NCBI GenBank assembly: GCA_026119855.1
Contig: JAOWBW010000268.1
Location: 889,480-953,479 of the forward strand
Length of the DNA stretch: 64,000 bases
Reading direction: 5' to 3'
Origin: Campanula takesimana
Taxonomy: Eukaryota; Streptophyta; Magnoliopsida; Asterales; Campanulaceae
This document shows, piece by piece, positions 20,332 to 31,004 of the stretch; position 1 is the first letter of the stretch, and every line of letters starts with the position of its first letter. The notes beneath the pieces were generated by a model that worked only from the letters and a program-made list of their open reading frames with translations, made no database searches and was not told the DNA's origin. A program made the translations under genes and the position numbers.

Positions 20332-20977
20332 AAGTGTGCCGCAAGAAGAATCAGAATTGAATTTGCACAATTTTTTTTTTTTTGAACAAAACATTCATTT
20401 TTCAAACCTTAAAGCTTGGATTAATTATATGCTTAAATAATTTTATTCATTATTTAAATAATATTATCACCTAAGTGATTAACGTTATTTAAATGCAAAA
20501 TTATTAAAGTGTTGAATGTTTAAGATATGAATGACTTGAATTTTCCAAAGAAGATCTTGACATTTGACTAACGATGGTATATCAGGCTGGAAACCTTGAC
20601 TGATCTCCTCAACCATCCGATCGGATTGGTGGAACGACTAAGGTTGAACAACGCCACGTACTAAGAAAGTCTTAAGCATTCATGTGATGACATATAAAAT
20701 GAACATTTAGTAATTTTATTAAATGCTTAAGACTACCCAAAGGAAGATTACGCATTTAATCAAATATTGTTCAAATTACTTGTCATCTAAAGTAATTATT
20801 TATGAGTCAATTCGCAATCCAAAGATTAGTTTTGATGTCATGTTAATTGCTTTATTGATGGATTTCATTTGATATAATTAATCTTTTAATTCATAATGTA
20901 GTTACTTATTATTGTTTTGTATTCATTCTTGTTCTCGATTCCCAGATTTACTTAACGCTTCTTCTATTACTGCTGCG

Positions 20978-22130
20978 ATGAGCACAATTCCGATGCTTAA
21001 TGGGACAAACTTTAAAACTTAGAAAAACAAAATTACTATGATCTCGGGCTGCATGGACATAGACCTCGCATTTAGGGAGCCTATTCCTCTTCCTCTTAGT
21101 GAAGATAGCACCGCTGAGGACCGCTTGAACTCTGAGAAGTGGAAACGCTCTAATCGCGTAAGTCTTATGATCATGAAAAATGTCGTCCCGGAGGCATTTC
21201 TTAACAGTGTCCCCGAGGACGTTGATACTAAAACCTTTCTTGAGACCCTTGAATGGCGCTTTGCCAAAAGCGAAAAGTCGGAAACAAGTTCTTGTTTAAG
21301 AAAGCTTGTTTCCATGAAGTACAAGGGTACCAGGAACTTAAGGGAGTATATTTTAGAAATGCTTCACTTATTAACTAAACTAAAAGGACTTAAGTTAGAG
21401 ATATCGGAAGATCTTCTCGTCCATTCAGTGTTGATTTCTCTTCCTCCTCAGTTTGGTCACTTTGAGGTGACCTATAATTGTCAGAAAGACAAGTGGGATA
21501 TTAATGAATTAATCTCACATGTGACTCAAGAGGAAGATAGGTTGAAGCAACCTAAAATTGAAGGTGCTCATTTAGCATCCACCTCTTCTCATGGGACTAA
21601 GAGAAGAGGGAAGGAAATTACGGTAACAAGCAATAAGAAGCCTAAAGGATCATCTGATGATCGTAAGGAAAAGAAGTGCTTCTTTTGCAAGGACCCTACG
21701 CACATGAAGTATGACTGCCCTAAGTATCACGCTTGGCGTGCTAAGAAAGGTATGTCATTTGGTCTTGTTTGTACTGAGGCTAATTTAGTTTCAATTCTTT
21801 CATATACATGGTGGTTGGATTCTGGTGCAACAACTCACATTAGTATGTCTATGCAGGGTTGCCTGAATTACCGAAGACCTAGCGAGGATGAAAGATTCAT
21901 CTATATGGGAGCTGGGAACCCGGTAGAAGTCATAGGCATTGGAACCTTTAGATTGTTGTTAAGTACAGTATATTATTTTGTATTAAATAATACTTTTATT
22001 GTACCTTCGTTTAGAAGGAATTTAATATCTATCACTGTTTTGGACAAAGATGGTTACTCTTGTTCATTTGGTAATAATAGATGTGATTTATACAATTCCA
22101 TTATTGTTGGTACTAGTACTTTATCGAGTA
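20978..22130 (+). pseudogene. Copia E: gag and protease
   Basis: The ATG at 20978 opens MSTIPMLNGTNFK, the normal start of this gag type, but a TAG at 21020-21022 (probably a former TGG) stops it after 14 codons; the same frame is then open. Seen: gag helices with WRFAKSEKSE and LREYILEMLHLL, the CCHC knuckle CFFCKDPTHMKYDC, the aspartic protease motif WWLDSGATTHIS, and the pre-integrase stretch FRRNLISITVLDKDGYSCSF. Shortly after, the sequence jumps to the RNase H region in another frame. Gag could be made only by readthrough or internal initiation. Confidence 0.9.
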
Positions 22131-22676
22131 GTGCGGTACTTACAAAACACAAAGGACTACATGCTTACATATTCAAAGTCGGATCATTTTGAGATCGTTG
22201 GGTATTCCGATTCCGACTTTGCTGGATGCCAAGACAGCCGTAAATCAACGTCTGGGTATGTCTTCACATTAGCCGGTGGAGCAATTTCTTGGAGAAGTGC
22301 CAAACAGACACTCGTTACTTCCTCCACCATGGAAGCCGAGTTCGTTGCTTGTTTCGAGGCATCCAATCAAGCTATATGGCTGCATAAATTCACTAAGGGA
22401 CTGCGTATTGTCGATAGCGTCGAAAGACCTATTAAGCTATATTGTGACAATAGGGCAGCGGTCTTGTACTCCTACAATAACAAGATCTCGTCAAAGTCTA
22501 AACACATTGACATTAAATTTCTTGTTGTAAGAGAGAGGGTACAAAAAGAACAAATAGAAATACAACTTATTGGTACAAACTCTATGTTAGCGGATCCGTT
22601 TACTAAGGCGTTATCACCTTTAGTGTTTCACGAGTATGTTGCTCATATGGGTGTAACAACTTTTGATAACATTTAA
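22128..22676 (+). pseudogene. Copia E: RNase H joined to gag-protease by deletion
   Basis: Starts abruptly with the end of reverse transcriptase (RYLQNTKDYMLTY) and continues with RNase H: GYSDSDFAGC, GYVFTLAGGAISW, STMEAEFVACFEASNQAIW, LYCDNRAAV, SKSKHIDIKF and the ADPFTKAL terminus, with a natural stop at 22676. Integrase core and the YVDD palm are absent, a loss of roughly 2 kb compared with elements A-C. The catalytic acidic residues of RNase H remain. Confidence 0.9.
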
Positions 22677-23017
22677 TATAGTGGGAGTTTGTGTTGTTTC
22701 TTCAATTTATTGTTCTTTATTTTAAAGTTCGATCTCATTTGGTTAAAGTTGGACTAGTTGGAGAATATGTATATATTCATTATGTTCCATGCTACACATC
22801 TATACTTTTGATCTATGTCGTTTAGTTGGATTGGTATATGTGATTATAGTGGGTTTAGTTGCGAATCAATTACAACGACTGCCCCTTTAGTCCTATACTT
22901 ATATGGCTAATGGACGAGATTGTTATAAGTAACAACAAAGTGCACATTTGGGTTGTTATTTATGTTATATTCATGATTTAAAAGGAAGAAATTTGTTTTG
23001 CAACCCAAGTGGGAGAT

Positions 23018-23516
23018 TGTTAGATCATTATGGCTTGCAACACAAATTATTTAGCACTTCCATAAATAAAATCATGTCTATAATATTAATATAAAGTATA
23101 GTCAACAATAATAAAATGTGTAGAATTCCTTTTGATGTATAATTATCTAATTGTGATGGGCAAACGGGTAATACAACATCATCAAGCTTGAAAGGGTAGC
23201 TTGAAAGGGTGTGGTCCCTAAGTGAAATGTCACCTTGTCTCCTATATAAAGGGTCTTCCATCAACCCTAGAGACTACTTGCTTTCTTATTCTCTCATACT
23301 AAATAATCTTCATTATTGCTAAGAAGACATTGTGAGTTTAAGAGACATTATCATTTAGAAGATCATTTTCCTACATATTCTTCTTCATCTTAAGTTCTCC
23401 CTTCAAGTTATTGCTATGGATTCAACAGGTATATTCCTAACGCTTCCGCTTCATCTCTTCCTCAATCTTTTACTAAATATGAGTGTGGCATTCAGGGGTA
23501 TAATATTGTTCCAACA
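23018..23516 (+). repeat. 3' LTR of copia E
   Basis: 499 bp; differs from the 5' LTR by a few substitutions and a six-base duplication (CGCTTC) near 23442. Confidence 0.93.
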
Positions 23517-23521
23517 ATTTT

Positions 23522-24033
23522 GTGGTGGTAGAGTTGGTGATGGTGGCTGAAGTGTGGTAGGGTGGATGATGGTGATGAGTGAAAAGGGGTAGGGGTGGGA
23601 CTATCTGGGAGGAGGGATGGTTGGGGCTTTTTTTTTTAAAGCTCTTATAATTTAATGCTATAGAAATAAAATTTTAATTTATTATTTACATCTTCAACCT
23701 TCTATGTGTTAATTTTATTAATTTTTGTATTTTACCCTTAAAGATTAGGCAGTATGTCACATGCCAACTTAACTGGAAAAAAAAAGGATGGAGTTAGTCG
23801 AGGTATCATAAATGATAAATAAAATAAGGGAGGTGTCTTATTTGCAATAAAAATGAATTTAGGTTGAAATTTAAATGAACCAAGAGGTTCGGTAATTTTA
23901 TTTTTATTTCATTTTTTATCAAATTATTACCTCTGACATTATTTTGATATCATAAGTCGAATGATTAATGGTAGTATACAAAAGTACCACATTATTTTGG
24001 TCCCCCCAAAAAAAAAAAAAAAAAATTAAAAAA
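23522..24033. other. Intergenic DNA, GGT-triplet rich start, no gene
   Basis: Begins with GGTGGT/GATGGTG tracts to about 23610 like the interior of the long-TIR MULEs, then turns AT-rich and ends in a poly-A run. It may be the right half of another MULE into which E inserted, but I cannot find a matching left TIR. Confidence 0.4.
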
Positions 24034-24042
24034 AAAATTATC

Positions 24043-24623
24043 GAGTTGGTCTCCTGTAAAACGCGTTTTTCCTAATGGTTAGGAAAAACGTGTTTTTCAA
24101 AATCGTCTGGCACTTATTAACACACTCACTGGACATTCGTAACACAGAAACTGGTCATCCTAAACATTGTTACTGGCTATCTATTAGCACTTCTGCTACT
24201 CTAAAAAAAAATTCAGAAAAAAACCTTTTGGCTATCACTTTCAAAGGTTCTGGCTATCAATCTCATATCCAGAAGACTTTATATTGATATCCAGAAGGAT
24301 TTATATTGATATCCAGAAACCTTCTGGCTATCACTTTCAAATGTTCTGGCTATCAATCGCATATCCAAAAGGCTTTATATTAACACCCAGAATTGTTTGA
24401 GAAGTTCTGACTATTTACAAAAATGCCACCGCACGTTTTTTTAAAACACGCCTGGCTATCACTTTCACAGTTTTTGGATATCAATCTCATAACCAGAAGG
24501 CACTATATCGATATCCAGAACCGTTGAGAAGTTCCAACTATTTACAAAAATGCCACCGCGCGTTTTTTAAAAACACGTTTTTCCTAAGCATTTCGTAAAA
24601 TGCGTTTTACGCAAGATTTTGGC
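24043..24623. mobile_element. MULE-like non-autonomous element, 581 bp
   Basis: A 9-bp duplication AAAATTATC at 24034-24042 and 24624-24632. The left end GAGTTGGTCTCCTGT and right end ACGCAAGATTTTGGC correspond to the ends of the 830-bp element at 4829-5658 (GTCGGTCTCCTGT and CCCAAGTTTTTGCC). Inside, TTCTGGCTATCA and GATATCCAGAA blocks repeat several times and form inverted repeats, and AACACGTTTTTCCTAA occurs near both ends. Confidence 0.65.
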
Positions 24624-24967
24624 AAAATTATCTCATCCTCTCCAAAAAAAATCTTATTTTAAAATCGGCAATAATATTAAGGGTTAATGACAATTTAGAC
24701 CCTGAAGTACCATACCACCCTTCCAAGCGAACATTGGGTGTCTTTTTTTGCCAGATCAGGCCTTGGGGTAATTTATTTTCGCCAGTTAGGACCTTTTTGA
24801 CGGAATTCGTTAAAAAGTCAGTTAAAAAGCATGTGCCATGCACGTGACTAACGGAATTGGGTAGTTTGAATTGTGATTATGTTTGAAGGGGTTATAAATG
24901 ACATATTCCAAAAAGAAGGGGGTGGAACAAAAAAAAGTAAATTCATATCCCCATCCTCTTCCTCCCG

Positions 24968-24968
<1 letters not shown>

Positions 24969-25004
<36 letters not shown>

Positions 25005-25020
25005 CTCTCTCTCTCTCTCT
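24969..25020. repeat. Compound (CA)16(CT)10 microsatellite
   Basis: Perfect CA run to 25000 followed by a perfect CT run to 25020, inside the MULE. Confidence 0.95.
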
Positions 25021-25227
25021 CCCCCGTTCTCCCTAACGACAACCACAGCCATCGTCCTCCGATCTATCTTCCTTTTTATTCTCTCCTCTCATTACCTCTC
25101 CTCTTCCTCCATATCCTCTCTCTTAGTCTCTCTATCAATTTTGACCAAGAATAATCACCATGAATATCAGGATAAACTAAAGCAACGGAATTAAAAATCA
25201 ACAGCAACAAAATTCGACTTCAGAACA

Positions 25228-25449
25228 GTGGCTGCGGATGTGATTTTGGTGATTGTTCACAAGAAGACACCAGCATCCCCGTCGCCAGTTACGCCGCCCC
25301 CAGATTTTACCAGTGGGCACCACAAGAAGACTAACCGGAGAGATGCGGTGAATGCTCCCGGAGTGCCATGGGAGGCGGTGCTTAATGGATTTATGAAGTC
25401 GGTTTTCAGGGTGGATTTGGTCAGTGCGGTGAGGATTAAGAACACCTGA
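25228..25449 (+). CDS. Unrecognised 73-residue frame inside a MULE (possible captured fragment)
   Basis: GC-richer than its surroundings, with a proline-rich part (PASPSPVTPPPDF) followed by a regular-looking segment (VPWEAVLNGFMKSVFRVDLV). The minus strand is also open over the same stretch, so coding direction is not certain. It could be a host exon captured by the MULE (Pack-MULE behaviour) or chance. I do not recognise the protein. Confidence 0.25.
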   Translation: MAADVILVIVHKKTPASPSPVTPPPDFTSGHHKKTNRRDAVNAPGVPWEAVLNGFMKSVFRVDLVSAVRIKNT

Positions 25450-25555
25450 TTCTATTTTCTCCCCCAAAACCTTGATTTTTTTTTAATTTTGATTTTTGAA
25501 GTTTAGATTTTTGATTTCTGGTTTGTTTGTGTGTATAATTTGTGTGTGTTCATGT

Positions 25556-25690
25556 GGTGGTGTTTGGCATGGCTCTAGGTGGTGGCGGTGCAGTGGTGGT
25601 GGTCCGGTGGTGGTGTGGTTGTGTGGTGGTCTGGTGGTAGTAATGGTGGTGGGCTGGTGGTAGTAATGGTGGAGAGAATGGTGATGATAA
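25556..25690 (+). repeat. GGT/GTG-rich tract, G-quadruplex prone
   Basis: A run of GGTGGTGG, GGTGGTAGTAATGGTGG and similar triplets on the plus strand. Two copies of CTGGTGGTAGTAATGGTGG are adjacent. Low complexity, not coding. Confidence 0.75.
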
Positions 25691-25799
25691 TTTGGTTGAA
25701 ATGTAAAATTTGTATTTTGAATTTCATTAACAAATTTGACTGTACTCAAATTTTATATTTGGACAGTTTTTAGGTAAATGATTAGTGCTTAATCATAAT

Positions 25800-25908
25800 T
25801 GTTAAATCTCTTAATTCAATTTCATTATCACTTTTCACAATATAATACTATTATTCCTTAATCCCCGTGTCGGGAGAGAAAATCCTAATTCGGATGGGAC
25901 GGAGGGAG
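25800..25908. mobile_element. Truncated Stowaway MITE (right end only)
   Basis: Ends with AATTCGGATGGGACGGAGGGAG then TA, closely like the right end of 7628-7881. No left terminus is found, so it is a fragment; the start is approximate. Confidence 0.55.
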
Positions 25909-26533
25909 TAATGCTTATACGTACCGGTCTATCAAACGAGCCAAAAAAAAATAAAAATAAAAAATTAATAGCCAAATAAAAATTATTTTGTGAAGGAGAG
26001 AGAGTAATTAAGAAGTAATAAAAAATAAAATAAAATAGTTAATTTTTCATTTTGTCTTGAAAGAAAATGATTATTTATATAAGATAAAATATATAAATAA
26101 TGAATGCTCGAAAAGAAAATTTATTGGTTTAATAAATAGTTTTTTAAAACAAAAAATTCAAAATTTTGTAAATTTAAAAATTGATGAAAGTAATTATAAT
26201 AAAATTATATTGTATGGTTTTATTTAATATTTTGATAATTGTTTTTTGCTCAAATAATTTTATTTGATAATTGTTTTGATTTCAGCCCTGTTAAGTTTAG
26301 AATTTTCATTAAGCCCCTTAAATGAAATATCAACTTCAAACTACCCAATTCCGTTAGTCACGTGCATGGCACATGTTTTTTAATTGACTTTTTAACGAAT
26401 TCCGTCAAAAAGGCCCTAACTGGCGAAAATAAATTACCCCAAGGCCTGATATGATGAAAAAAGACACCCAAGGTTTGCTTGGAAGGGTGGTATGGTACTT
26501 CAGGGTTTAAATTGTCATTAACCCTAATATTAA

Positions 26534-27506
26534 AGCATTTTCATAATGTATAGTATAGTATTGTATAAATAACAAATGCTACGACATGGCTAATGTCGTC
26601 ATGGATGACAACGAAAACGGAGCTTTCAAGTGTGTGAACGATACTAAAGCAATATTTAAAAAGAGTCTTGAAATACAAATCCAGTGAACTCAACTTTAAA
26701 TATCATAATACTTATTGAGTCCAAATTGTTTATAGAAAATCAGATTTAATTCTTTTGAAAATAATATCTCTCAGTCTCATTTATATCAGTGATATTTGAT
26801 TTTCTTAGTTAACACAAGTAAATTTTAATCAAATATTAGTATCAATATATCACTTAAATTGAATGAAAATTTAAAAAATATTCTGATAAATCATTCAATA
26901 TTTATTTTTACACTTTTTAAAATTTTAATAGGACGATTAACTGATTTTAATGTTTGATCAATTGTTACTTGTACTATAGTAAAGTTTTACATTTATATTT
27001 TACTAAAAAGTGTCACACTTATTCCGGAACGAATGAACAATAAATAATTTTTTATTTTTGAAAGCGACAATAAATGAACTTTTGAAGCGTACAATTTTTT
27101 ATTTATTTATTTATTTATCAATTATAAATCAAGTATAGAATCTTGTTGAAAACCTAAGCATCAAAACCAACATGTGCGTTTTAATTTTTTAATGTCAATA
27201 CTATACATTAGGATTGTACAACAATAATGAAATTTAAAAATCTTCTTTTTGTTTATCTATTTATCTTTGTTTAACTGCATAATGATGTTCTAGTCATACT
27301 ATTTTATTTATTTTATTTAGAAACGTAGACTAAAACTAGGAAAACGACAGTGAGCAAATGTTTGTGGAACAGGTTGTTAAGGTTAAAACAAAATAAATGA
27401 ATCATGTGCACCTAGGATTCCGGCCAAAGTTGCTAATTCAGATAAGCATAATACTAAAAATATAATTTTCTTAAAAAACAAGCTAAAAATACCCACTTGT
27501 ATTTCA
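26534..27506. other. AT-rich intergenic DNA; possible decayed MITE
   Basis: No gene. Between about 26768 and 27035 the ends CTCTCAGTCTCATTTATATC and CACTTATTCCGGAACGAATG look like the worn termini of a Stowaway element, but no clear TA duplication remains. Confidence 0.4.
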
Positions 27507-27707
27507 GGGGAAAAATTTAGAGAAAATTTTGGGAGAAACTAGTTCCTCCATAAGTTATAAAAAGTCCTGTTTTTATAGGGGGTAAGGTTTAGGGTTTCAG
27601 GTTTAGGTTTTAGGGTTTCAGGTTTAGGGTTTAAAGGTAAAAAACAAAATTTTTTATAACTTATAGAGGAACTAGTTTCCCAAAAACCACACTCAAAAAT
27701 TTAACCC
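27507..27707. repeat. Inverted repeat with a telomere-like core
   Basis: Arms 27507-27575 and 27640-27707 are inverted copies; the best part, GAAACTAGTTCCTC followed by ATAAGTTATAAAAA, is nearly perfect. The centre (27583-27634) contains five to six degenerate plant telomere-type units (GGTTTAGGGTTTCAGG, TTTAGGG). No target duplication is obvious. Confidence 0.75.
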
Positions 27708-28375
27708 ATGGGGCAAGTCTTTGTTTATATGAATAACCATATCTTCAATCGGTGTTGATAAGATAAATTTGAATATCTTTCATTAATTAGTAGTTTTGAT
27801 TTAGAAAGTAATGATATTTTTTATTTTTTTTGGATAGTTGGATTATATATGTGATGGATATTGCTTCCCTTTCTATCATAATTGTCCAGTCAACATTTTT
27901 TAAGAAATGTGTTAATTTTTTATATTTAAATATATCATAGTAAAATATATTGATTTAATTTTTTTTATTAAAAATATGACACTTATTATGAATGAATTAG
28001 AAAAAGAAAAGAGTAAAAGAAGTATTATGGGGCGTAAAAAGTTTTTTTTTTTTTTTATTTGATCATCATTTTGTTTACAAGAATGAAGGACATGTTCGGG
28101 AAAAAAAAAACAAGAATGGACATGTTTATTAAAACAAAAAATTAGGGTTTGAAAATGATCTTAAATTAATTTGTTCAAATGACAAGTCATGTATATTTTA
28201 TTTCAAAAAATATAAATTAAATAAGTGCTTTATTTTCACTTGAATAATCAATACAAAAACTTGACACATCCATCGCCACTATGATAATTAATTCAATTTT
28301 TTTAAGCACAAATACCTCAATCATGATTTGTATATTATAATTGAATATTATTCTCGAATTCAAAGTGAGGATGAA
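27708..28375. other. AT-rich intergenic DNA without gene
   Basis: Contains a poly-T run near 28040 and a possible decayed MITE at about 27860-28010 (CTTCCCTTTCTATCATAATTG to GACACTTATTATGAATGAA). No coding signal. Confidence 0.45.
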
Positions 28376-28380
28376 GAGAT

Positions 28381-29374
28381 TGTTGGAAAATAGTGTGGTT
28401 TTGAAGGAAATTATGCGGAATTTCCATAAGGGTAATTTTGTCCAACGACAAAATTGATTATGGGTTTGTGTTCTACTCCATGAGAAGAATGAAATCAAGT
28501 ATTAATTTGTCCAAAATGGTTATTGGATGAATGAGATATGAATGCTCAAAGTAAGTGGGTTGGAAAGTGAAAATGTGGATATCCCACATTGGAAGGGAAA
28601 TGAACCTTTTGCTAGTATAAAGACTTGAACACTAGAGTAGTGTTCAAGACTAAGTAGCATAGAGGCTCTCTCTCGCGCGCAGGTGGGGGTGCAAATCAAA
28701 TCCCAAATTTGGCTTGCGAGGTGCGTACTCGTGCATGGGCGCGTCCTACGGACACGAATGTAGCACCGAAATGGCCTAGTCGGACCAACCCACCTTTTGG
28801 TAAAATTTTTGGTTTGTGAATCAAAAATAATGAGCAGTTTTTGATTTCTAACATTGTAACTGCCAAGTATCAATGGGTTAATTGCATTCTTAATTTCGAG
28901 ATTAAGTGCAGCAAATAAAAACTGAAAGATTCAAATTAAAACAGAGTTTTAATTTCGAGTTTAATTGCAGATTTCAGTTTCGGATTCTTGGCTTTGTGCA
29001 GCTGTAAAAAGGAGTGTTCACAAACTGGTTGAAACACACTGAGAAAAACAATCTTCCTCCATCTTTCTTTTGCTGCATATTGTTCTGCGATTTCCTTGGC
29101 CTCCTTGCATTGTTAATAGTGGTGATTCTGTCCAAGCGCAATTCAGTTCGCCGGGAAACTTGGGTGCAAAGTGCCCCCGGTCCGCATGTTCTATCCTGGG
29201 AGGCTAGCGTCCCGACAAAACTCAAGCACACGTGGTGAGGGGACAAATAAGTCTTAAGGAGACAGTGACCAACTGGGCTCGTGCAAACGACAATCGAATT
29301 TTACTTTCTGTATTTCCAGTTTATTGTTCAATTTATTATTCTGTATTTGTTCTTTCTGTTGTAAACCACTAACA
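28381..29374 (+). repeat. 5' LTR of copia A
   Basis: 994 bp, TGTTGGAAAA to CACTAACA. The TATA-like box seen as GCTATAAAAAGG in the 3' LTR (about 43198) is GCTGTAAAAAGG here, so the promoter of this copy is probably weakened. Confidence 0.95.
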
Positions 29375-29376
29375 AT

Positions 29377-29389
29377 CTTAAGACTTATT
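29377..29389 (+). other. Putative non-tRNA primer site of A (self-complementary)
   Basis: CTTAAGACTTATT begins two bases after the LTR, where a primer-binding site belongs, yet lacks the obligatory TGG start of a tRNA 3'-end site. It is a perfect 13-nt complement of AATAAGTCTTAAG in the same LTR (29246-29258; conserved in the 3' LTR). This resembles the self-priming arrangement of the yeast element Tf1 but is unproved. Confidence 0.4.
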
Positions 29390-29465
29390 CCCAGCAGAGG
29401 GAACTCATTACAGATTTCGTTTGAACTGGTTATACTCAAGGTATTAACTAGTTGTTGTGTTTCAG

Positions 29466-31004
29466 ATGACGACTGATACCATCATTGCTGGAAACACTGC
29501 TGAAAAGGAAACCCAGACTGGAAAGAGGACCCGAAACTGGAACCCAAACTGGGAGTGGAAGTGGCTCGGCTAATTTGACTAATCCCACAACAGTTCACAT
29601 AACGACCCCTCATGCTGAAAGACCCGAGAAGTTTGTTGGCAATGATTTCAAGCGTTGGCAACAAAAGATGCTTTTCTATCTTACTACCTTGAATTTGGCT
29701 AAGTATCTGAAAGAGGATATGCCAAAGGTTAGTGAGAATGAAACTGATGTTACCACTTTGGCTGCGGTTGAAGCATGGAAACACGGGGACTATTTGTGCA
29801 AAAACCATGTCCTGAATTCGCTTTCAGATTCTTTGTATAATGTATTCAATGACAAGAAATCTGCTAAGGAATTGTGGGGGTATTTGGACCACAAGTATAA
29901 AATTGAGGATGCGGGAATAAAGAAATTTATTGTTGCTCGTTTTCTTGATTTTAAGATGGTGGACAGCAAGAGTGTGAAGTCTCAGCTTGATGAGTTTCAA
30001 ACTATTTTGCACGAAATTCAAGCCGAGGGTATGGTCATAAGTGAAAGCTTTCAAGTGGCTACTATCATTGAAAAATTACCTCCTTCTTGGAATGATTTCA
30101 AGAACTACCTTAAGCATAAGCGAAAGGAAATGGATGTTGAGGGGATCATTCTGCGATTGAGTATTGAAGAAGGCAATAGAAATGCCGAGAAAAAGTTTGT
30201 CTCCGGTGTTGCTAAGGCTAACGTTGTGGAGCATGGTCAAAGCTCCAAAGGAAAAGGCCACGGCAAGGGGAAGGGGAAGGTTGTGTCCAAACCGTCCAAC
30301 TTGGGACCTAAGGGTGGTGTTTCCAAGAAGAAGTTCCTTGGAACTTGTTACAATTGTGGTGGTGAAGGCCACAAGTCTTATGCTTGCAAGGCGCCCAAGA
30401 AGGCTCGTGAAGCAAATTTGGTGGAAGGCATTGCTAAGGACGTGTCCGAGATGCACCTCGCGGCTGTGATTTTCGAGGTGAATTTGGTGGGTTCAAACCC
30501 AAATCAGTGGTGGATTGACACCGGTTCTACTAGACATGTGTGCTCCAACAAAGACATGTTTAGTACTCTTTTTGCTAAGGAAAATGGCGAGAAGCTATTT
30601 ATGGGGATTCGGCCACTTCCGAAATCAAAGGTGAAGGGAAGGTGGTTTTGAAGATGACATCCGGGAAGGAGCTAACTCTCAACAATGTGCTTTATGTGCC
30701 CGATATCCGGAAGAATTTGGTGTCCGGATCGCTTTTAATTAAGCATGGTTTTCGTATTGTGTTTGAATCCAATGTAGTTACTTTGTCTAAGAGTGGAATT
30801 TTTGTAGGAAAAGGCTATGTCAATGATGGCTTGTTCAAGCTAAGTGTAATGGTGGTTAAGCCAAAAGCTAATGAAATGAATATCTCTTCCATTTACTTGC
30901 TTGAGTCATCTAATTTATGGCATGCTAGACTTGGACATGTTAATTTTGATTCTATACGTCGTTTAACAAATTTAAATTTTATTCCAAAATTTAATAAAGT
31001 GTGA
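29466..31004 (+). pseudogene. Copia A: gag and protease
   Basis: The natural ATG at 29466 opens a frame that stops after about 35 codons; a one-base shift near 29480-29540 moves it to the long frame ending at 30651. Seen there: PEKFVGNDFKRWQQKMLFYL typical of copia gag, the CCHC knuckle CYNCGGEGHKSYAC near 30349, and the protease motif WWIDTGSTRHVC near 30509. A second shift at about 30605 moves to 30642-31004 (LYVPDIRKNLVS, LWHARLGHVNF, the first half of the integrase zinc domain), and a third near 31000 to the integrase frame. Three separate indels in 1.5 kb show long decay. Confidence 0.9.

Larger units (their letters stand above)
19192..23516 (+). mobile_element. Ty1/copia retrotransposon E, 4325 bp, internally deleted
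   Basis: A target duplication ATTTT at 19187-19191 and 23517-23521; LTRs 19192-19684 and 23018-23516; an iMet primer site after the first and a polypurine tract AGTGGGAGAT (23008-23017) before the second. Gag, protease and RNase H are present, but nearly all of integrase and reverse transcriptase is missing through one internal deletion near 22130. The leader (19685-20977) is unusually long and holds the GCACGGTCGTGC palindromes. Confidence 0.93.
24681..26524. mobile_element. Long-TIR Mutator-like element, 1844 bp
   Basis: A perfect 9-bp duplication TAATATTAA at 24672-24680 and 26525-26533. About 190-bp terminal inverted repeats (24681-24870 against 26330-26524) share GGGTTAATGACAATTTA, TGGTATGGTACTTCAGG and CACGTGCATGGCACATG. 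The interior holds a CA/CT microsatellite, an unrecognised open frame (25228-25449), a GGT-triplet tract and a Stowaway remnant. No transposase. Confidence 0.93.

Noticed and set aside
18600..24033. A further MULE hosting copia E
   Set aside because: The right side has MULE-like triplet tracts, but no matching inverted repeat or 9-bp duplication was found on the left.
24822..25194. Frames rich in T-H or S-L repeats
   Set aside because: Translation of the CA/CT microsatellite.
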